NCBI GenBank assembly: GCA_038049695.1
Contig: CP142459.1
Coordinates: forward strand, 65,278,001 to 65,342,000
DNA: 64,000 nucleotides
Reading direction: 5' to 3'
DNA from: Cinnamomum chago
Taxonomy: Eukaryota; Streptophyta; Magnoliopsida; Laurales; Lauraceae
This document shows, one piece after another, positions 36,701 through 48,560 of the stretch (position 1 is the stretch's first letter; every line of letters starts with the position of its first letter). The notes below the pieces were generated by a model. That model saw nothing but the letters and a program-made list of their open reading frames with translations, was not told where the DNA came from and ran no database searches. Made by a program: the position numbers and the translations under genes.

Positions 36701-39700
36701 TATAGAAAAAGAGAGTGATTCTAGAGATGATTCTCAACTTGAATGCTTGGAGACAGATTCTGTGGTATCTTATCCAAATTCATTGAGAAGAACTGGCAGT
36801 GGAAGGATAGAAAAGATTAGGCAGCTAGAAAATGAATGCAATAACTTCAGTGATGAGATGATTAATAAGTTGGATGATTGTTCAAATGAAAGAACAGAGG
36901 AGAGAAGGCAACAAGACGATTACTGCAATGGCTGTAGAGATGAGGGTATCATGAGGGAAGCGGGTAGTTCTATTATTGCATTCAAACCTGTGGCTGATGC
37001 AGAAAGAACCACAGCAAAACGGGCAGCAACTAAGCAGAGAGTTTCAAGGGTGACACCGACAAGTGGATTTGTGTCCAAAGTTGATGTGAATAACAAGAAA
37101 GGCAAGGTCCAATTATCTGTTCAGAAGGCTAAGGTATACCAACTTTAAAACCTCTTTCTTTTATATTTTTGTGGAAATTTTCATATGCATACGTCTCTCA
37201 CTATATTATGGTGAGGGCAACATACTGGGTTCGACTTTATGATCCATCCGAACCATCCACACACAGAGGACTCCGTGAATTACATTGGCTCTATTGAGTT
37301 GTCACCCATCCAGATGGACTGGACCATTAGATTGAGGGTCAGTTTTATTTAATATAAAGTTATTAAAGTTGTGGGCCACGGATGGAGGGGTTAGAAGCAT
37401 GGACCAAACTTGATAACTGGGCCCATCCAAGATCTATCTTTCCATCCCCAGTCCTGTGATCAGTAGGGCCCCAGGTGGGCCCCATCAAGTTGACCCTCAC
37501 CATAATACAATATATGTATATTGGGTTGATAAATTTGGATTTTGTTTGGGAAGTAGAAAAGTTGAAACACAATTCTATTCATAAGGTTTATTACGTTATT
37601 AAATCTTTTATCAAAAGCATTTTCATTTCCTTCTCCCTTTGGACAATTGGTGACACGTCTATGATTGATGTGATCTTTTGTAAGGAAACCATTGCTGATT
37701 CAGTGAGAAATGATGTGAAACTGAACCACCGAGCCAAGGCAAATGCATCTATTTCAGCACAGGGCCTCAAATACCCTCTCCGTAGGGCAGCTGGAAAGGC
37801 AGAGAATTCTAGTAATTCAAGAAATCCTCCTACTTATAGGGCATCAAGCAACAAGAATCCAATCTCTACTTCAAATAGAACACTTGTTGAACGCTCCAAC
37901 ATTCATCTTCCCAATACCATTCCTACAGTTAGATGTGCGACCATTCCTGCCAGCACTAGGGATAGTGTACTAGGTCATTCCAATCCGAAAGCCACAAACA
38001 GTAATGCAAGGTTGTCGGTTCAGCCAAAAGGCAGATCAAACATCCAGGTTACTTTTGATTACCACTCTCCATTTTTTTTTTATTCCAGTAACTAGTGATT
38101 TCAAGTCATTTTCATTCAGTGGGTCTGTTATCAAAATTTTCTGATACTTCTATTTGCAGAACATTTCAACTGAAGTTTCCATCCATAGAGACCTGAGAAA
38201 CAATGCTTCAAGAGCTGGAAGGTTAGTGAGATTTGCTCTTTTTTGTCAATCATGGCTGCAGTTGAGAAATATGGAGGAACGCCTAGTTTAAATTTTTTTA
38301 ATTTTTTTAATGAGGCGTGCTGTTGCTACATGAAAAAAGAAACCCTGTTTGTAATGATTTTGGACAAAGTTTTTTTTTTTGGTAATGATTGTGAACAATG
38401 CTAGGGGATGTCTTTACTACTATGCTTATGTTGTTTTGTAAATGATCAATGCCATTGATTATACTCCAGGAGCCATGAAGTTGTCTCAAAATCCATGGTA
38501 TTAGACAGTCTGCGTAACAGATCCAAGGAGAGAGATGCTGAGGCCACCAGACGAAAACCCATGTATTACTTTCAACTTTAAAAAAGTTTCAGTTACCTTT
38601 CTATTTTTATAGTATTTCATTTTTTCTTATATTGAACCCATCTTTGTTTCTATTGTTTGCATTTCCTCTTTATGTTTGTATATAATATTATTAACCAATG
38701 TCCACAGGTCTTGTTTGTATTATGACCACTGCCTTTGTAATTTCATTTGTTATCTGCTGTCAAGAATTGATGCTCTTTGATGGTGTCAAGTTTTTGGATT
38801 TGAATAGCTAAGTCCTTATGGATTTGGGTGCCCAGATCTTCCAAGCTTCCTGCTCGGAGTAAATCAAATCAAAGAGGCAGTCTTCCATCCAGCCTTTTGA
38901 GAGATGACAAGCTAGTGAAACAGAATGAGGTTGGTTTTTGTGAAGCCCTTCACATTAATTGATTTGTATAATTTTTGTACTGTCCATTACTTGGAAACAT
39001 AAAATATACTATTTCTTGTTTGCTTTCTTAAAGTACTTGATTAATTGAGATGGCAGAAAGTGAGGAAGAGGGCATACCGTCAAATGAAGTTTACTTTTGG
39101 ACTCTTTTTTTTTTTTGGCTAATGTCTTAGCAATTAATCATCTACCATAGGGTAATCAGAAGCTGGCTATTGTGAATGAATGCATTATGTTTTTCTGATG
39201 AGTGAAAGGATAATCGACATTTGTTCATCCATTGTCCTTTCTCCAAGCAGGTTTGGGATTATTTTTGGTTTGGTGTTAAATGGGTGATCCCAAGTTCAGT
39301 TTGTTTTTTGAACATTGGACATGTGTTCACTTCCAAATGAGGAGCTGTGTTATGGAATTGCTAAACACTGGGCCATCATGTGTGGAAATTTGTCTAGAAA
39401 GAGATTGTTGAACTTGCTGGAATTGAATCAATATAGTGGAAGGGGTACATAGAAAGGCAAGGTTAAGAGTATTCTCTTGGGTAATTGGGGTTGCAGTCCC
39501 AGAAGAATTTAGGGCATCTCTTATGATGATTTATTGATGTATTGGGTAGAATAGTGCTGACTTTTTTTAGAAGGGCTTGCATTGGATCTTTGTTATGTTT
39601 GTTGCCGTTTATTTGAATGAAACCATTACCATCTCAAAAAAATAAAAAATAAAAAAACAGAGAAAGAAGAAGGGGAATATGATACCAAATTTGTCTGGTC

Positions 39701-42431
39701 CACTGTGACACAAATATGTGAGAAGAAAAACCCCATTCAGAAATATTTACATTTCCTTGATGACAATCTCAATTTTTAACCTAGACAGATGAGCACTGCA
39801 GGGTTTTTGGACACAAATGGTTGACTGGGAGACCTGGCATCTTGGTGGGGTCACTGGTCCACCTTATAAATAGATAAGCTATGAATCAAGGGTCTACCAA
39901 AAGTCAGCCTGCAGATCACTTTAAGCTATCTGACCTGAAGTGAGAAATGGATGGTCAAAATAGATTCATTTTAATTGTCGATATTGTTGACAACCACTTA
40001 CTCTAAAAGCTGATAGATAACAGTGTACCAATGTATATCAAGCTTACAACACCCACCCACCCCCAGAGCGCGCACGTGCAGGCTCCTTCATGGGAATTAC
40101 ACCCTCCATGGGAGAATACAGGGCCTCCGCACGGGAATCACACATTCCATGGGACTGTGGGAGAATACAGGGCACAACAGCTCAGGGGATTCAAACACTC
40201 GACCTCCCGCTCTGATACCATGTTGAAAACCACTTACTCTAGAAGCTTAAGCTGATAGAGCCCAGTGTAACGATGTATATCAAGCTTACAACAGATATTA
40301 TATACTCAGATAGTAATATTTTTTATCTACAGTCTGTTTGGTAAGGTCAATACTCACTATACCCCACCAAACTACGAGGTGTCCCAGCTGATTTTTTTTC
40401 GTTTGCAACAGAATGTGAGGCACCACATGCAAAAGTACTTTTAATTTGCTCTGAAAAGAAATCTTATGCCTTGAACCCTGCCACATAACTGTCTAGGTCA
40501 GTTTCATGCACGGCTCCAAATCCTCCACATCCATTGTGTTGCTGCATAGCAAGTCACTCCTTTGAGACTAGAAATGTTTGAAAAGTTTTCAACATTGGTC
40601 TCAACTGGTGCAATCATTTACCTTATGCTATACGTATTCTTAATGAGGAACTTATATGTGCCAACATGTATGGACATGGACTCTCATGTCAGATGCTTCG
40701 CAACACCTTTGAGTTTTTCTAGGTTGTTTAGATTAATTTTTGCAGAACTGGGGATTTCAAACTTCAATACCCGCAACAGCTCTCCCCACAGTCAGTCTGC
40801 AGCCGATCTTTTAGATGATCAAGATCAACCATAATAGCTACCGACTCTAGCCTGGTCAACTTGCTCTCTGGTTGAGAAGGAATGACTCTGGACTGAAGAA
40901 GAGTTCTTTAAAATTAAGTATAACTAGTTTAGTAATAAAATTTTGTAATTCATATAATCATGTTGCCAAATCAGTGTATCTTTCTTAAAGCTGCCTATTT
41001 CAGTTTATACCAATGTCAGATTCTTACCTTACCTGTCTTCTCTCATGCAAATTAGATTGAAGCTACAGTTAGTAGTTCTTATTTGAGATAATTTACAAAT
41101 GAAAGTCATCTCATTGAGGACTAAGAGGAGCCCCCTTTCAAACGTAGTTGTTAGAATTCATTCTTTCCATCAAGAAATGGAATATTCTTGTGCGCTGTTA
41201 GCCACTGGGGCTTAGAACTGCTACACATTCTGGAATCTTTTATGGTCAAATTATCGGATAATCTACACTTTGTTGACCAGCAATACTTAGTTTATCTAAG
41301 ATATACCAAATAAATTTGAACAGTGCTGGAAGTGGCAGGAAGTCGGGACACTTGCAAGAATGGTTTCAGACATTTTTTTTGGGGGGTAAAAGAATGGTTT
41401 CAACATTGAAACTAGAAAATAAGCCATTTTAGAGCCTGTCGTGTTTTGGCAGTTGGCATTTTTCTTTTCTGTTCTTTTTTTTCAATGGTTTGTTTCTTGC
41501 CATCTTAATGTTATAGTGTGAGACCACCACCTTCTGTAGAGTTCTTGCTACTCAAATGTCAATTATATATTGGAAACTAGAATTGGAGAATCAAGCCTTA
41601 AAAATAAATTTGTGTTTCACAATGTGAATGTGAGAACTGGCCAATTACAGGCATGGTTCAAAATAGCTATGTAGCGACCGCATTATCAGCCATAGCGGTT
41701 GAGGCCGCTACACTATTTTGAAAATAGCGGCACTATGGTCTAAAACTTATTAGAGCCAAGCAATTTTAATTTAAAACATTGTTTTTTCTTAATTCTTCTC
41801 CTCAATAGTCTTTCCTAAGGCTGTTAGGTTTATGCATGCAAAGAGTAGTTAATCTTTCACGAATGTTAGGTATGGAAGAAGATCATGTATGCACAAGTAG
41901 AAATGCCAAGTTTATGTATGCAAAGAGTAGTTAATCTTTCACAAATGTGCAATTTGAACTTCTTCCATACCTAACATACGGAAAATGACAAACCATCCAT
42001 GAGTAATACCAATGTCACTTTTATTTCTTATTTTATTAGAGGTCCATGCATTTACATACATTTTTGCAGGGAAAAGAGCAAGAGGTGCCTAGAAAATTTG
42101 GCCAAAGTTCAAAGACTGGTCCCTTTACACCAGCTAGTTCATCAAAGAGTAGGATTCTGAAGCCAGATCATAATAAAAAGGTCACCCCTGTTTACATTTT
42201 ATTTTTGATGTTTTACTTTATTTGAGTACATGGATTTATCAAATACTGATCCTAATGACAATCAACAGATGTTATCGTCCCGATCTATTGATCTAACAAG
42301 GAGTGCTGGGAAGTCTAGGTAAGTTTCTAAAAACGCATCAAATATGATGGTTTTCTGCACATGCATGCCCGGCTTTCATGGAGTAACTTGTCTTGTTGCT
42401 GGGTAGGCAAGAGATGCCACACTGGCGATGA
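33708..42431 (+). CDS. WVD2-like (WDL7-type) protein, microtubule-associated family
   Basis: Nine coding exons with GT-AG borders and compatible phases: 33708-33779, 36276-37133, 37685-38047, 38160-38221, 38470-38562, 38836-38929, 42070-42180, 42269-42318 and 42407-42431. They encode about 575 residues ending KSRQEMPHWR. Near the N terminus (about 35-90) is the family signature SISFGRFASESLSWEKWS, then GLVAQKKAYFEEYYKKIRAL, as in plant WVD2-like 7 proteins. The rest is basic, serine-rich and low in structure, with a 21-residue internal repeat in exon 2. I could not find an exon for the TPX2 microtubule-binding motif (KLEEK type) that other WVD2-like proteins carry, so microtubule binding is uncertain. 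Large introns hold a Harbinger-type element and a TRIM. The last exon is only 25 coding bases and is the least certain. Confidence 0.85.
33940..35609. mobile_element. PIF/Harbinger-type non-autonomous transposon (1.67 kb)
   Basis: Terminal inverted repeats are GGCCTTGTTTGGTATCTCTA (left) and GCCCATGTTTGGTATCTCTA (right, on the other strand), 18 of 20 identical. Both ends are flanked by TTA (33937-33939 and 35610-35612). The subterminal AATAGAG/CTCTATTT words are also inverted. No transposase or DDE-domain ORF is present. It lies between the first two coding exons of the WVD2-like gene. The interior includes a stretch that looks like the 5' end of a host gene (34790-35430). Confidence 0.8.
34790..35430 (+). 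pseudogene. Possible captured host-gene 5' end inside the Harbinger-type element
   Basis: A TC-rich leader-like stretch (34800-34930) is followed by mixed-composition sequence and an acceptor-like ctgctttgccttttgcag (about 35167-35184). An open frame then begins MMTCVTCSKQIGGGSS, followed by acidic residues. The frame runs out into unrelated sequence near 35425. GC content and composition differ from the AT-rich element ends. The source gene is not in the window and I do not recognise the protein. Confidence 0.4.
35909..35937 (+). repeat. (TTTC)n microsatellite
   Basis: About seven TTTC units in an intron of the WVD2-like gene. Confidence 0.85.
36558..36683 (+). repeat. In-frame 63-bp coding tandem repeat
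   Basis: Units 36558-36620 and 36621-36683, with a partial third, encode QATSQVENTVEVTIEKTQ and QATSQLENTVEVTIIKTQ (21-residue period) in exon 2 of the WVD2-like gene. The frame is kept. Confidence 0.85.
37206..37505. mobile_element. 300-bp MITE with TA target site
   Basis: Ends TTATGGTGAGGG (37206-37217) and CCCTCACCATAA (37494-37505) are perfect inverted repeats, flanked by TA on both sides. The interior (gtgggccacggatgg, ggtgggccccat) resembles the elements at 18358-18731 and about 55040-55330. It lies in an intron of the WVD2-like gene. TA duplication would suit a Tc1/mariner-type origin, but the ends are not classical Stowaway ends. Confidence 0.65.
39985..40293 (-). mobile_element. TRIM (terminal-repeat retrotransposon in miniature), structurally complete
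   Basis: A 309-bp element on the minus strand. The LTRs are 40221-40293 (5') and 39985-40051 (3'). Each begins TGTTG and ends CAACA, and they are closely similar (TGTTGTAAGCTTGATATACAT... in both). Immediately inside the 5' LTR is TGGTATCAGAGC (40209-40220), the classical initiator-methionine tRNA primer-binding site. Immediately before the 3' LTR is a polypurine tract (minus-strand TGGGGGTGGGTGGG, 40052-40065). The flanks are identical 5-bp duplications, gatat, at 39980-39984 and 40294-40298. There is no coding capacity, as expected for a TRIM. It lies in the large intron before the exon at 42070 of the WVD2-like gene. Confidence 0.93.
40209..40220 (-). promoter_or_regulatory. Primer-binding site of the TRIM
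   Basis: TGGTATCAGAGC on the minus strand, complementary to the 3' end of plant initiator tRNA-Met, directly adjoining the 5' LTR. Confidence 0.9.
41657..41722. repeat. Short inverted repeat (hairpin or MITE remnant)
   Basis: TTCAAAATAGCTATGTAGCG at the left pairs with CCGCTACACTATTTTGAA at the right around a short centre rich in AGCGG/CCGCT. No target-site duplication is evident. Confidence 0.6.
41828..41976. repeat. Compound direct and inverted repeat
   Basis: A 39-bp direct repeat (41828-41866 and 41910-41948; two mismatches) is combined with an 18-bp perfect inverted repeat, TGTTAGGTATGGAAGAAG at 41864-41881 against its complement at 41959-41976. It lies just upstream of the exon at 42070. 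Confidence 0.7.
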
Positions 42432-42478
42432 CTTTGGAATGTAGGAAAAATAATTCACATTAAACAGCAAGAGGGTAC

Positions 42479-43600
42479 CTAAGAGGCAGACCTGCACAAC
42501 TTGCATTCATAGGTGCAGGGATGGTTGCATGGTGACATTGTTGCTGCATATTTTAGTAGAGCATGGAATACATGGAACTGTATTGAGATGCAATGCTGAA
42601 TTGCCGATTGTGTGATTTCACCACACAAATGGTACTTCATTGTTCCATCCTTCTCATATCGAACTACTTTTGCAACATTGAGACAGTGGATCAAGGCTTT
42701 ATCTACAGTCAGCTTGAGCTTGGACAAGATTTGGCCGTATACAGCTCGAACTCTATCCAGAAAACAAGAATTTGATGTAAATTGTAAGAGAAATAGAAAT
42801 AAAAGCAACCTTAATTAGGATAGCTGCTAGTCAATTTTCATTTGGACAGCAAGAAAATACTATAGCATTGTTGAACACTCAATTCTGTAGTTGATATGGT
42901 TTGGACCATATGGGGGTTGGCCAAGAGGGTTTGATGATCTTGTGAAAATCTGTATTGGTTCATTTTTATTTTTATTTTAATCCGGGCATGACAGGTACCA
43001 TTTTGTAGTTTATGAATTCATGTTTCTCAAATCCTAGTTCTGCACAGTAAACCTGGCTGTAAAGTTTGTACATATAAGGTCCATTACATGCAGCAATATC
43101 TGAAAAACAACCCAAGTTGGAAGTTCATTGCTATTCAGTCCCCTGTAATGTATGTTGACCATTGCACTAAATCTCCATTATGACTGTAAATTCTGGAGCT
43201 GGTGGATCAAAGGTTTAGGTGTTTCATGCAGGCAAGATTTTTGAGGCATGGACCATTAACTTTGTCCCCATCCCAATAAACATATTCAATGGCCTCTTGT
43301 ACCAGAACTTTGGGCCTTACGATCACCAGCTTAAGAGTTCTGAGTTTACTGTGCAGAACATGGGATAAGAGATCATCTTGGTTCTTTGTAGTTGGTACAT
43401 CACTAATGGCAGATAGCAACTTGTTTTCTTCTAGAGATTAATCATTTTTTCCAAGTGCTGCTTTGTCTTACTTCTGGGCAGAATGGAGCAATTATCTTTG
43501 ATTGGAATTGTTCCAACTTGTAGCCGTCCACAAAGAGGAGCATTGGAAAATATATGGTGAAACAAAATATGAATGGCATCCATTGCACTTTTTATGTGTC
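42479..43600 (-). pseudogene. Minus-strand gene-like fragment, not recognised
   Basis: On the minus strand, exon-like frames follow acceptor-like sequence: one contains ILSKLKLTVDKALIHCLNVA (42500-42780 region), and another contains LRTLKLVIVRPKVLVQEAIE and ends KHLNL-stop (43207-43425). A further upstream piece (DGYKLEQFQSKIIAPFCPE) ends at a donor-like GTAAGA near 43490. Copy 2 at 52 kb keeps the first piece with a mixture of silent-looking and amino-acid changes but lacks the outermost part. I cannot name the protein; it may be a captured or truncated gene. Confidence 0.3.
42504..43280. repeat. Segmental direct repeat, copy 1 (about 777 bp)
   Basis: Nearly identical, by eye roughly 95%, to 52016-52791 in the same orientation. 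Shared edges are cattcataggtgcaggg at the left and atcccaataaa at the right; sequence outside both edges differs. It begins about 70 bp beyond the WVD2-like stop codon. Confidence 0.9.
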
Positions 43601-45040
43601 TTTCTCATCATTGAATAGTTAGGTTTCTATTATCACAAACAGGTATTTATGTGCCACAAAAACAATTTGAGTGTCTAGTGGTTTGTTTTTTTTTTTACAA
43701 GTGGGGTACTGTTGTTAGACGCTTAGATCCCTTTGTGGGACCGTTAGTATGTCTAAAATTAATCAATTTGTGTTTCATCATTTTATCTTTACTAGTGACT
43801 TGTAATTATGAAAGATAAGTTATTTCATCAAGTTCTATACTCTATTGACAAAAATCATTTTTGCATATTTCTATGCTAAGAGAACATTTTCACTACTAAT
43901 ACCTCAACATTCTGTAGAGAGAGAATTCCAGTGAAGGAGTTCTATATTGTTGAATTTGTCTCAAAATTCAAATTCAAGCTTCTGACCTGATTAGGAGTAT
44001 GTATGAGAATATTAGACAAAGTTCATGATCGGTTGAGTCAACCGATTGTTGAGCTTCATGACGTGAATGGAAATGGATTTAAGGGGCCATTGCTATACTT
44101 GGATTGTTGAAAGTTGGACTTGCTTTAATGTGACTAAAATATGGATGTAGATGGGCCGTGCTCGTCCAAGGCCTTCCCAAACTCGGTCTGGGTCTGAATT
44201 GTTCTACGCCCTAAGGCTGGGGATGTAAACAAGTTGTTCCAGTCCCGGTCCAGCGGAACTGTAAAGGAGAAGGTGGACCCGGAACCGTCTCGGGGCCAGT
44301 TGCTTGGTTCCGGACCTGGAACCAGAACCATATATGGGGTGGATCCGGGTCTAGGTAGAGAATGGTACGGGGGGAAAAAACTAATTTTAAGGAAAGATTC
44401 TTGAAAATTGAGATAATGTGTCGTCGAGTCCCAGATCCACGGGTCCTAACCAATGTGAAATCGGAACCGGATCCGTTTAAGTCACAAGTCTAAAAAAAAA
44501 GGACCCGGACCCGAACCTATTTACTTAACGGGGCCTAAATAAGGACTCAAACTCGGTTTTTAACAGGTGTCAACCTCCAAATAATCGGAGAATTAGAGAT
44601 CCATTTACATTCCTACCTAAGACTACCCAATGGGCTTACTTTATTCTAAATGGACACTAAAACAAGCTCATTATATGTTTCAATGGCTGATAGTTGAAGC
44701 CCAATTTACACGGGTTATATAGCAAAAACACGCACCCAATTCGGGCCAAACCAGCCCAAAACGGTTACATGTGGGCTCACCTTTATAACCCGCCCATGGT
44801 GCCATCTTTCCAGTGAAATTCAGGAGGGGCCTCGCCTCATCGGTGCCGTTCATCACGCGAAATCACACTGTAAATGAAAAATTGCTTCAATCAAATATGG
44901 CCCATCTTCATCAGGTTTATTAGAGGCGGGTTTTAGACGGGTCAAAGGTGTCCATGCTGCAGACCCGCAACTGACCTTTAAATGATGCCGGTTGGATTAG
45001 ATGGGTCGCGTTAGCGGGTAGGGTTAGGTTTTGCCGCCCT
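43601..45040. other. Intergenic with degenerate transposon-like sequence
   Basis: A GC-richer block of about 44200-44560 (gtcccggtcc, ggaaccgtctcggggcc, cggacccgaaccta) resembles the ends of non-autonomous elements found in many plants, but no paired ends were found. No exon recognised. Confidence 0.3.
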
Positions 45041-45049
45041 ACATTCGTA

Positions 45050-45391
45050 ATTTCTCTACGGCTGACTGGGGAAGTTTTGAAAAGAAAACCAAATCAAAAG
45101 AACCTGCGTTGCATGGAAGGTGTTCGATGAAAGGCCTCAGAGACCCTGAAGCTTGCATTCCTGTACTCTTGTTCACTTGTTGTATGGATTGAAATCTCTC
45201 TCCATTCGAAAATCCCTCTGTTTCAGACCTTCTCTCTCTCTCTCTCGGTTTCCAGGCAACAAAAAACAAAGGAAGGGAACGAAGAAGAGGAAGAAAATCG
45301 GTTTCCAGGCAACAAAAAACAAAGGAAGGGAACGAAGAAGAGGAAGAAAAAATGAGAGAGGAAGAGGAAAAGAAATGCCTTGACAACTCAG
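45050..45391 (+). other. Probable 5' leader exon of the PPR gene
   Basis: CT-rich sequence with TCTCTCTCTCTC (45234-45246) ends at a donor, AACTCAG|GTATGG (intron from 45392). The next likely acceptor before the PPR ORF is tatgtgtag near 48448. There is no long ORF. Assignment to the PPR gene rests on position only. Confidence 0.4.
45246..45350 (+). repeat. 53-bp tandem duplication in the leader
   Basis: Units start cggtttccaggcaacaaaaa at 45246 and 45299 and are identical for at least 50 bases, so the duplication is recent. Confidence 0.9.
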
Positions 45392-47302
45392 GTATGGGTT
45401 TTTTCTTCTCAGACTACATGTTCTGATTTCCCCCTTTTAGCAATTTGCAGAATATATTGTCATTTTATAACCCATATTGTATATTTAATATTTGATTGAA
45501 TGAAACCTTTCCCCCCTTTTCTCTTTCCTTTTGTTTTGTTCATTTGATTGGCTCTTAGTTCCAAATGAGAAAAAATTATGGCCACATGATTTTAGGTGCC
45601 ATCTTGGTGTAATTAAATCACCTTTGTCCATTGATTTATATGTTCACAGTTGTTTGTATAAACGCCTAAACAGTTACAATATTAACAATTTGAATAGATT
45701 ATATTCCATATCTAGGTGAGCCATTGGCCATTGGCATATGCTTGCTTTATCTGTGGAACCTAACCTACAGGTTGAATTTACAAGTATCTCAAATAACAAG
45801 CAATATTAAGTTTTTTTTTTTGGCCTCATATGTTGTCTATCCATGTATCTGTTCCTTCATGCATATGGGTGGGTGTAGCAATTGTATAAGGGTACAGCCA
45901 TATGGTATTTTGATGGCTGATGTTGTTGAACCTATTCTTTGATTTATTATTTCCTTTTTCTTTCTTTTTATTCTGAATCATAACAAAATTGTCAGGGGTT
46001 ATTTACACTAAAGGTGAATTTTAGTTATTTTGCCAGTTTAGTCATTGTGTTTGAAATGAAACATGCTTACAACTTATACTTTGCCCTCTCATCTACTGTT
46101 ATTTTTAATATTTTGTCTGTATTTTGAGTTTCTCATATTTAAATTTTTTTTTTGTAGTGGATTGAGAACTAAACCATAACAACTGCTCATACTTCATGGA
46201 ATTGTAATACTTACCAAGCACATACTCTAACTTAGTTTATTTTGTCTAATATAGATCTTATGTTAATTATACAGTTCATGGTTTAGAGTATGGTTATGAA
46301 GCCCATGATTGGATATTGAGTCCATGATTTCCCAACTAGTGGCATCTGATATCACTTATGTTATTATTTTATTGTGATATTTTCTTGAAAATATTCAGCT
46401 GCAATACATGATTTTTTTTTCTTTATTTGCTTCTATAAATAGAAAAGGACATATTTAATGGCATCAATGATGAGACAATCATGCAAAGCTTTCAAAACAT
46501 AAAGAATCGGTGACAGTGAGGGCAATTGTAAAAACTTTGTTTTTGAGTTGAGATATGATTTTTGATGAGAAAATTTTAGTTGATACATTTAAATATTTTG
46601 TATCCATTTAAACTCAATACATTTTCTCTTTTGATATTATTAATGTGATGAAAGTACAGTTGTACAGTAAAATAATAAGTTTGGCGTTTTCAATTGACCG
46701 TGATCCGCACCCCCTAAACAAAAATCTTGGGTCCGCCACTGCTTGTATCCATGGAGCGCCAAATGCTTGACAGAGAATTGTAGAAATGAATTAGTTTCTA
46801 AAGCAACCCTTCATTTGCTCATCAAGTGCTCAATGCAAAGTTTGAATTTTTATTCAAAACTGTATCTTTTATAGTTTGATACACATGTTTGAAATACCAG
46901 AGAGCTTGTTTACACGTGAAGTTTTTCTTGGGTTTTCCCTTTCTTTTGGCATCAAAACCTTTTGTTTGGGATTGTTATGTAGACCTTTTTTTTAAGGTTA
47001 TTTTTATTATCTGTCACAGATGTATATAATTCATAACATTACCCATGGAGTAAAAAGTGATCCTGAGCACCCAAAAGGTAAACTTCTGATAACTTGCCTT
47101 AAAACACCTAGAAAGCTGTAAATCGAAGAACCTTAATTTCACCCAAAGTGTGTTTTTTTCTTCTTCTATTCAATAACTATCAATACCTGAAGAATAAGTA
47201 AATTGAAATGTTTCTACTTAAATCTTAGTACAGATTTAAAGACCAATGCAAGCGCCCATCACCAAAAATTTGTTTCTTTCTTTGATGATGAGGAGAGTTT
47301 GG

Positions 47303-47358
47303 TGCTTTTACACAAAACATTCCCACTGCTTTTACACAAAACATTCCCACTGCTTTTA
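47303..47358 (+). repeat. 24-bp minisatellite, about 2.3 copies
   Basis: TGCTTTTACACAAAACATTC... is repeated exactly at 47303 and 47327, and a partial copy starts at 47351. Confidence 0.85.
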
Positions 47359-47994
47359 AGCTTTTGCTTCAAGATAGAGTTGAGATCCTTGCTATTAAGG
47401 CAGTCCTGAGCTTAATTTGTGTCCATGTTCAGGGCAGATGCTGGTTGAAGGTGATTGGGTCAATGCAGTAACTTGGGTGAGTGGTAAAAATACGGCTTCT
47501 ACATCATTAATCAAATTAAAGCTTTATCCACTCAAACAAATGGTCTGTTGCATCATGCGATTAGGGAAAATAATTCACAGACCAACACATGGGCTACAGC
47601 AGATATCGAGAGGGAGAATATGTTGGTAGAATTGGGTCCAAGTTCAGTCTCGTGGGGATCTTTTTTTTTTTTGGGTACAGGATCCAGTGGATCCATCCCC
47701 TTGATGGATCGCTCTTGCTTTTTGTAAAATTATAGGCTTAATAGAATATAATTCAGCATGTTATCTTTTTTTTTTCTTTTTTCTTTTTTCCTAGGTTGGG
47801 CTACTAGTAGGGCATCATGTTATCTTCATTAAAAAAAATTTTTACTGTGTATAATTACATTTCTTTATTGACAAAAAATACCACATTTCTTTATTTTTTG
47901 AAACATGGGTATCTGTTCTTTGATGTTTTGTTAGAAATGCTAATTGTAAGTAGAAAACACTGTCATTTTCCTTGTAAATTGCTTTGGGTTATCA

Positions 47995-48560
47995 ATTTGC
48001 TTGTCAAACCAGTGGCCAAAAGTGCTAAAATGAATTCACCCTCATTGGAAGATTATAACCCTCTGATGTTATACATCTTTTACATGGAATGTGATGGCCA
48101 ATTGCTATGTTTCTTTGTTATTTGTGGCTAATCAAAGCAAGTGTAGATATTCAGTTTTTTTTTTTTTTTTTTCTGTATGATGGTTTCTGTAGCATGTCTT
48201 TCTGTGTTGATTCCAAAGCATCAATGATTTGTATGAGAGAGATGATAAGACGACACTCATATATATGATTGCATTTCTTTAGTTGTTGAAAATTCAAACA
48301 TGGGTTTAAGAAGAAAATCATCTCTTTATTTATCATCGTCATTGTTGGGTTTTATTGTATTACTGAGGTTGCTTATGACTTTGTTTTAGAATTTGAAATT
48401 TAGAGATCATTTCGGAATCTTTACTTCCAATCTCATCTTATGTGTAGGTGCTTGTATGAAGCTTCATTGGTATTCCTCATGGCATTTTATGAAGTTAGTT
48501 TGATTTTTATTGAATATGCTATAGAGGTGTCAATGGTTGGCTGGATCCCTTAGCTTTTGG
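47995..48560 (+). repeat. Diverged duplicate of the 7-TM gene's 5' intron/leader, copy 1
   Basis: Collinear by eye with about 57920-58530. Landmarks in order: tttacatggaatgtg, a T-run then tgtagcatgtctttctgt against tgtagtatgtctatctgt, gagagagatgat against gagaaagatgat, cgacactc against tgacactcg, aaacatgggt, and, after an acceptor-like tag or cag, tgcttgtatg against tgcttacatgg, followed by ctcatggcattttat against ctcatgacattttat. Divergence is substantial, with gaps. Confidence 0.65.

Noticed and set aside
47433..47478. Additional exon of the WVD2-like gene (ggcagatgctggttgaagg between AG and GT)
   Set aside because: It lies beyond the probable PPR promoter and leader; a much closer acceptor at 42406 gives a consistent stop.
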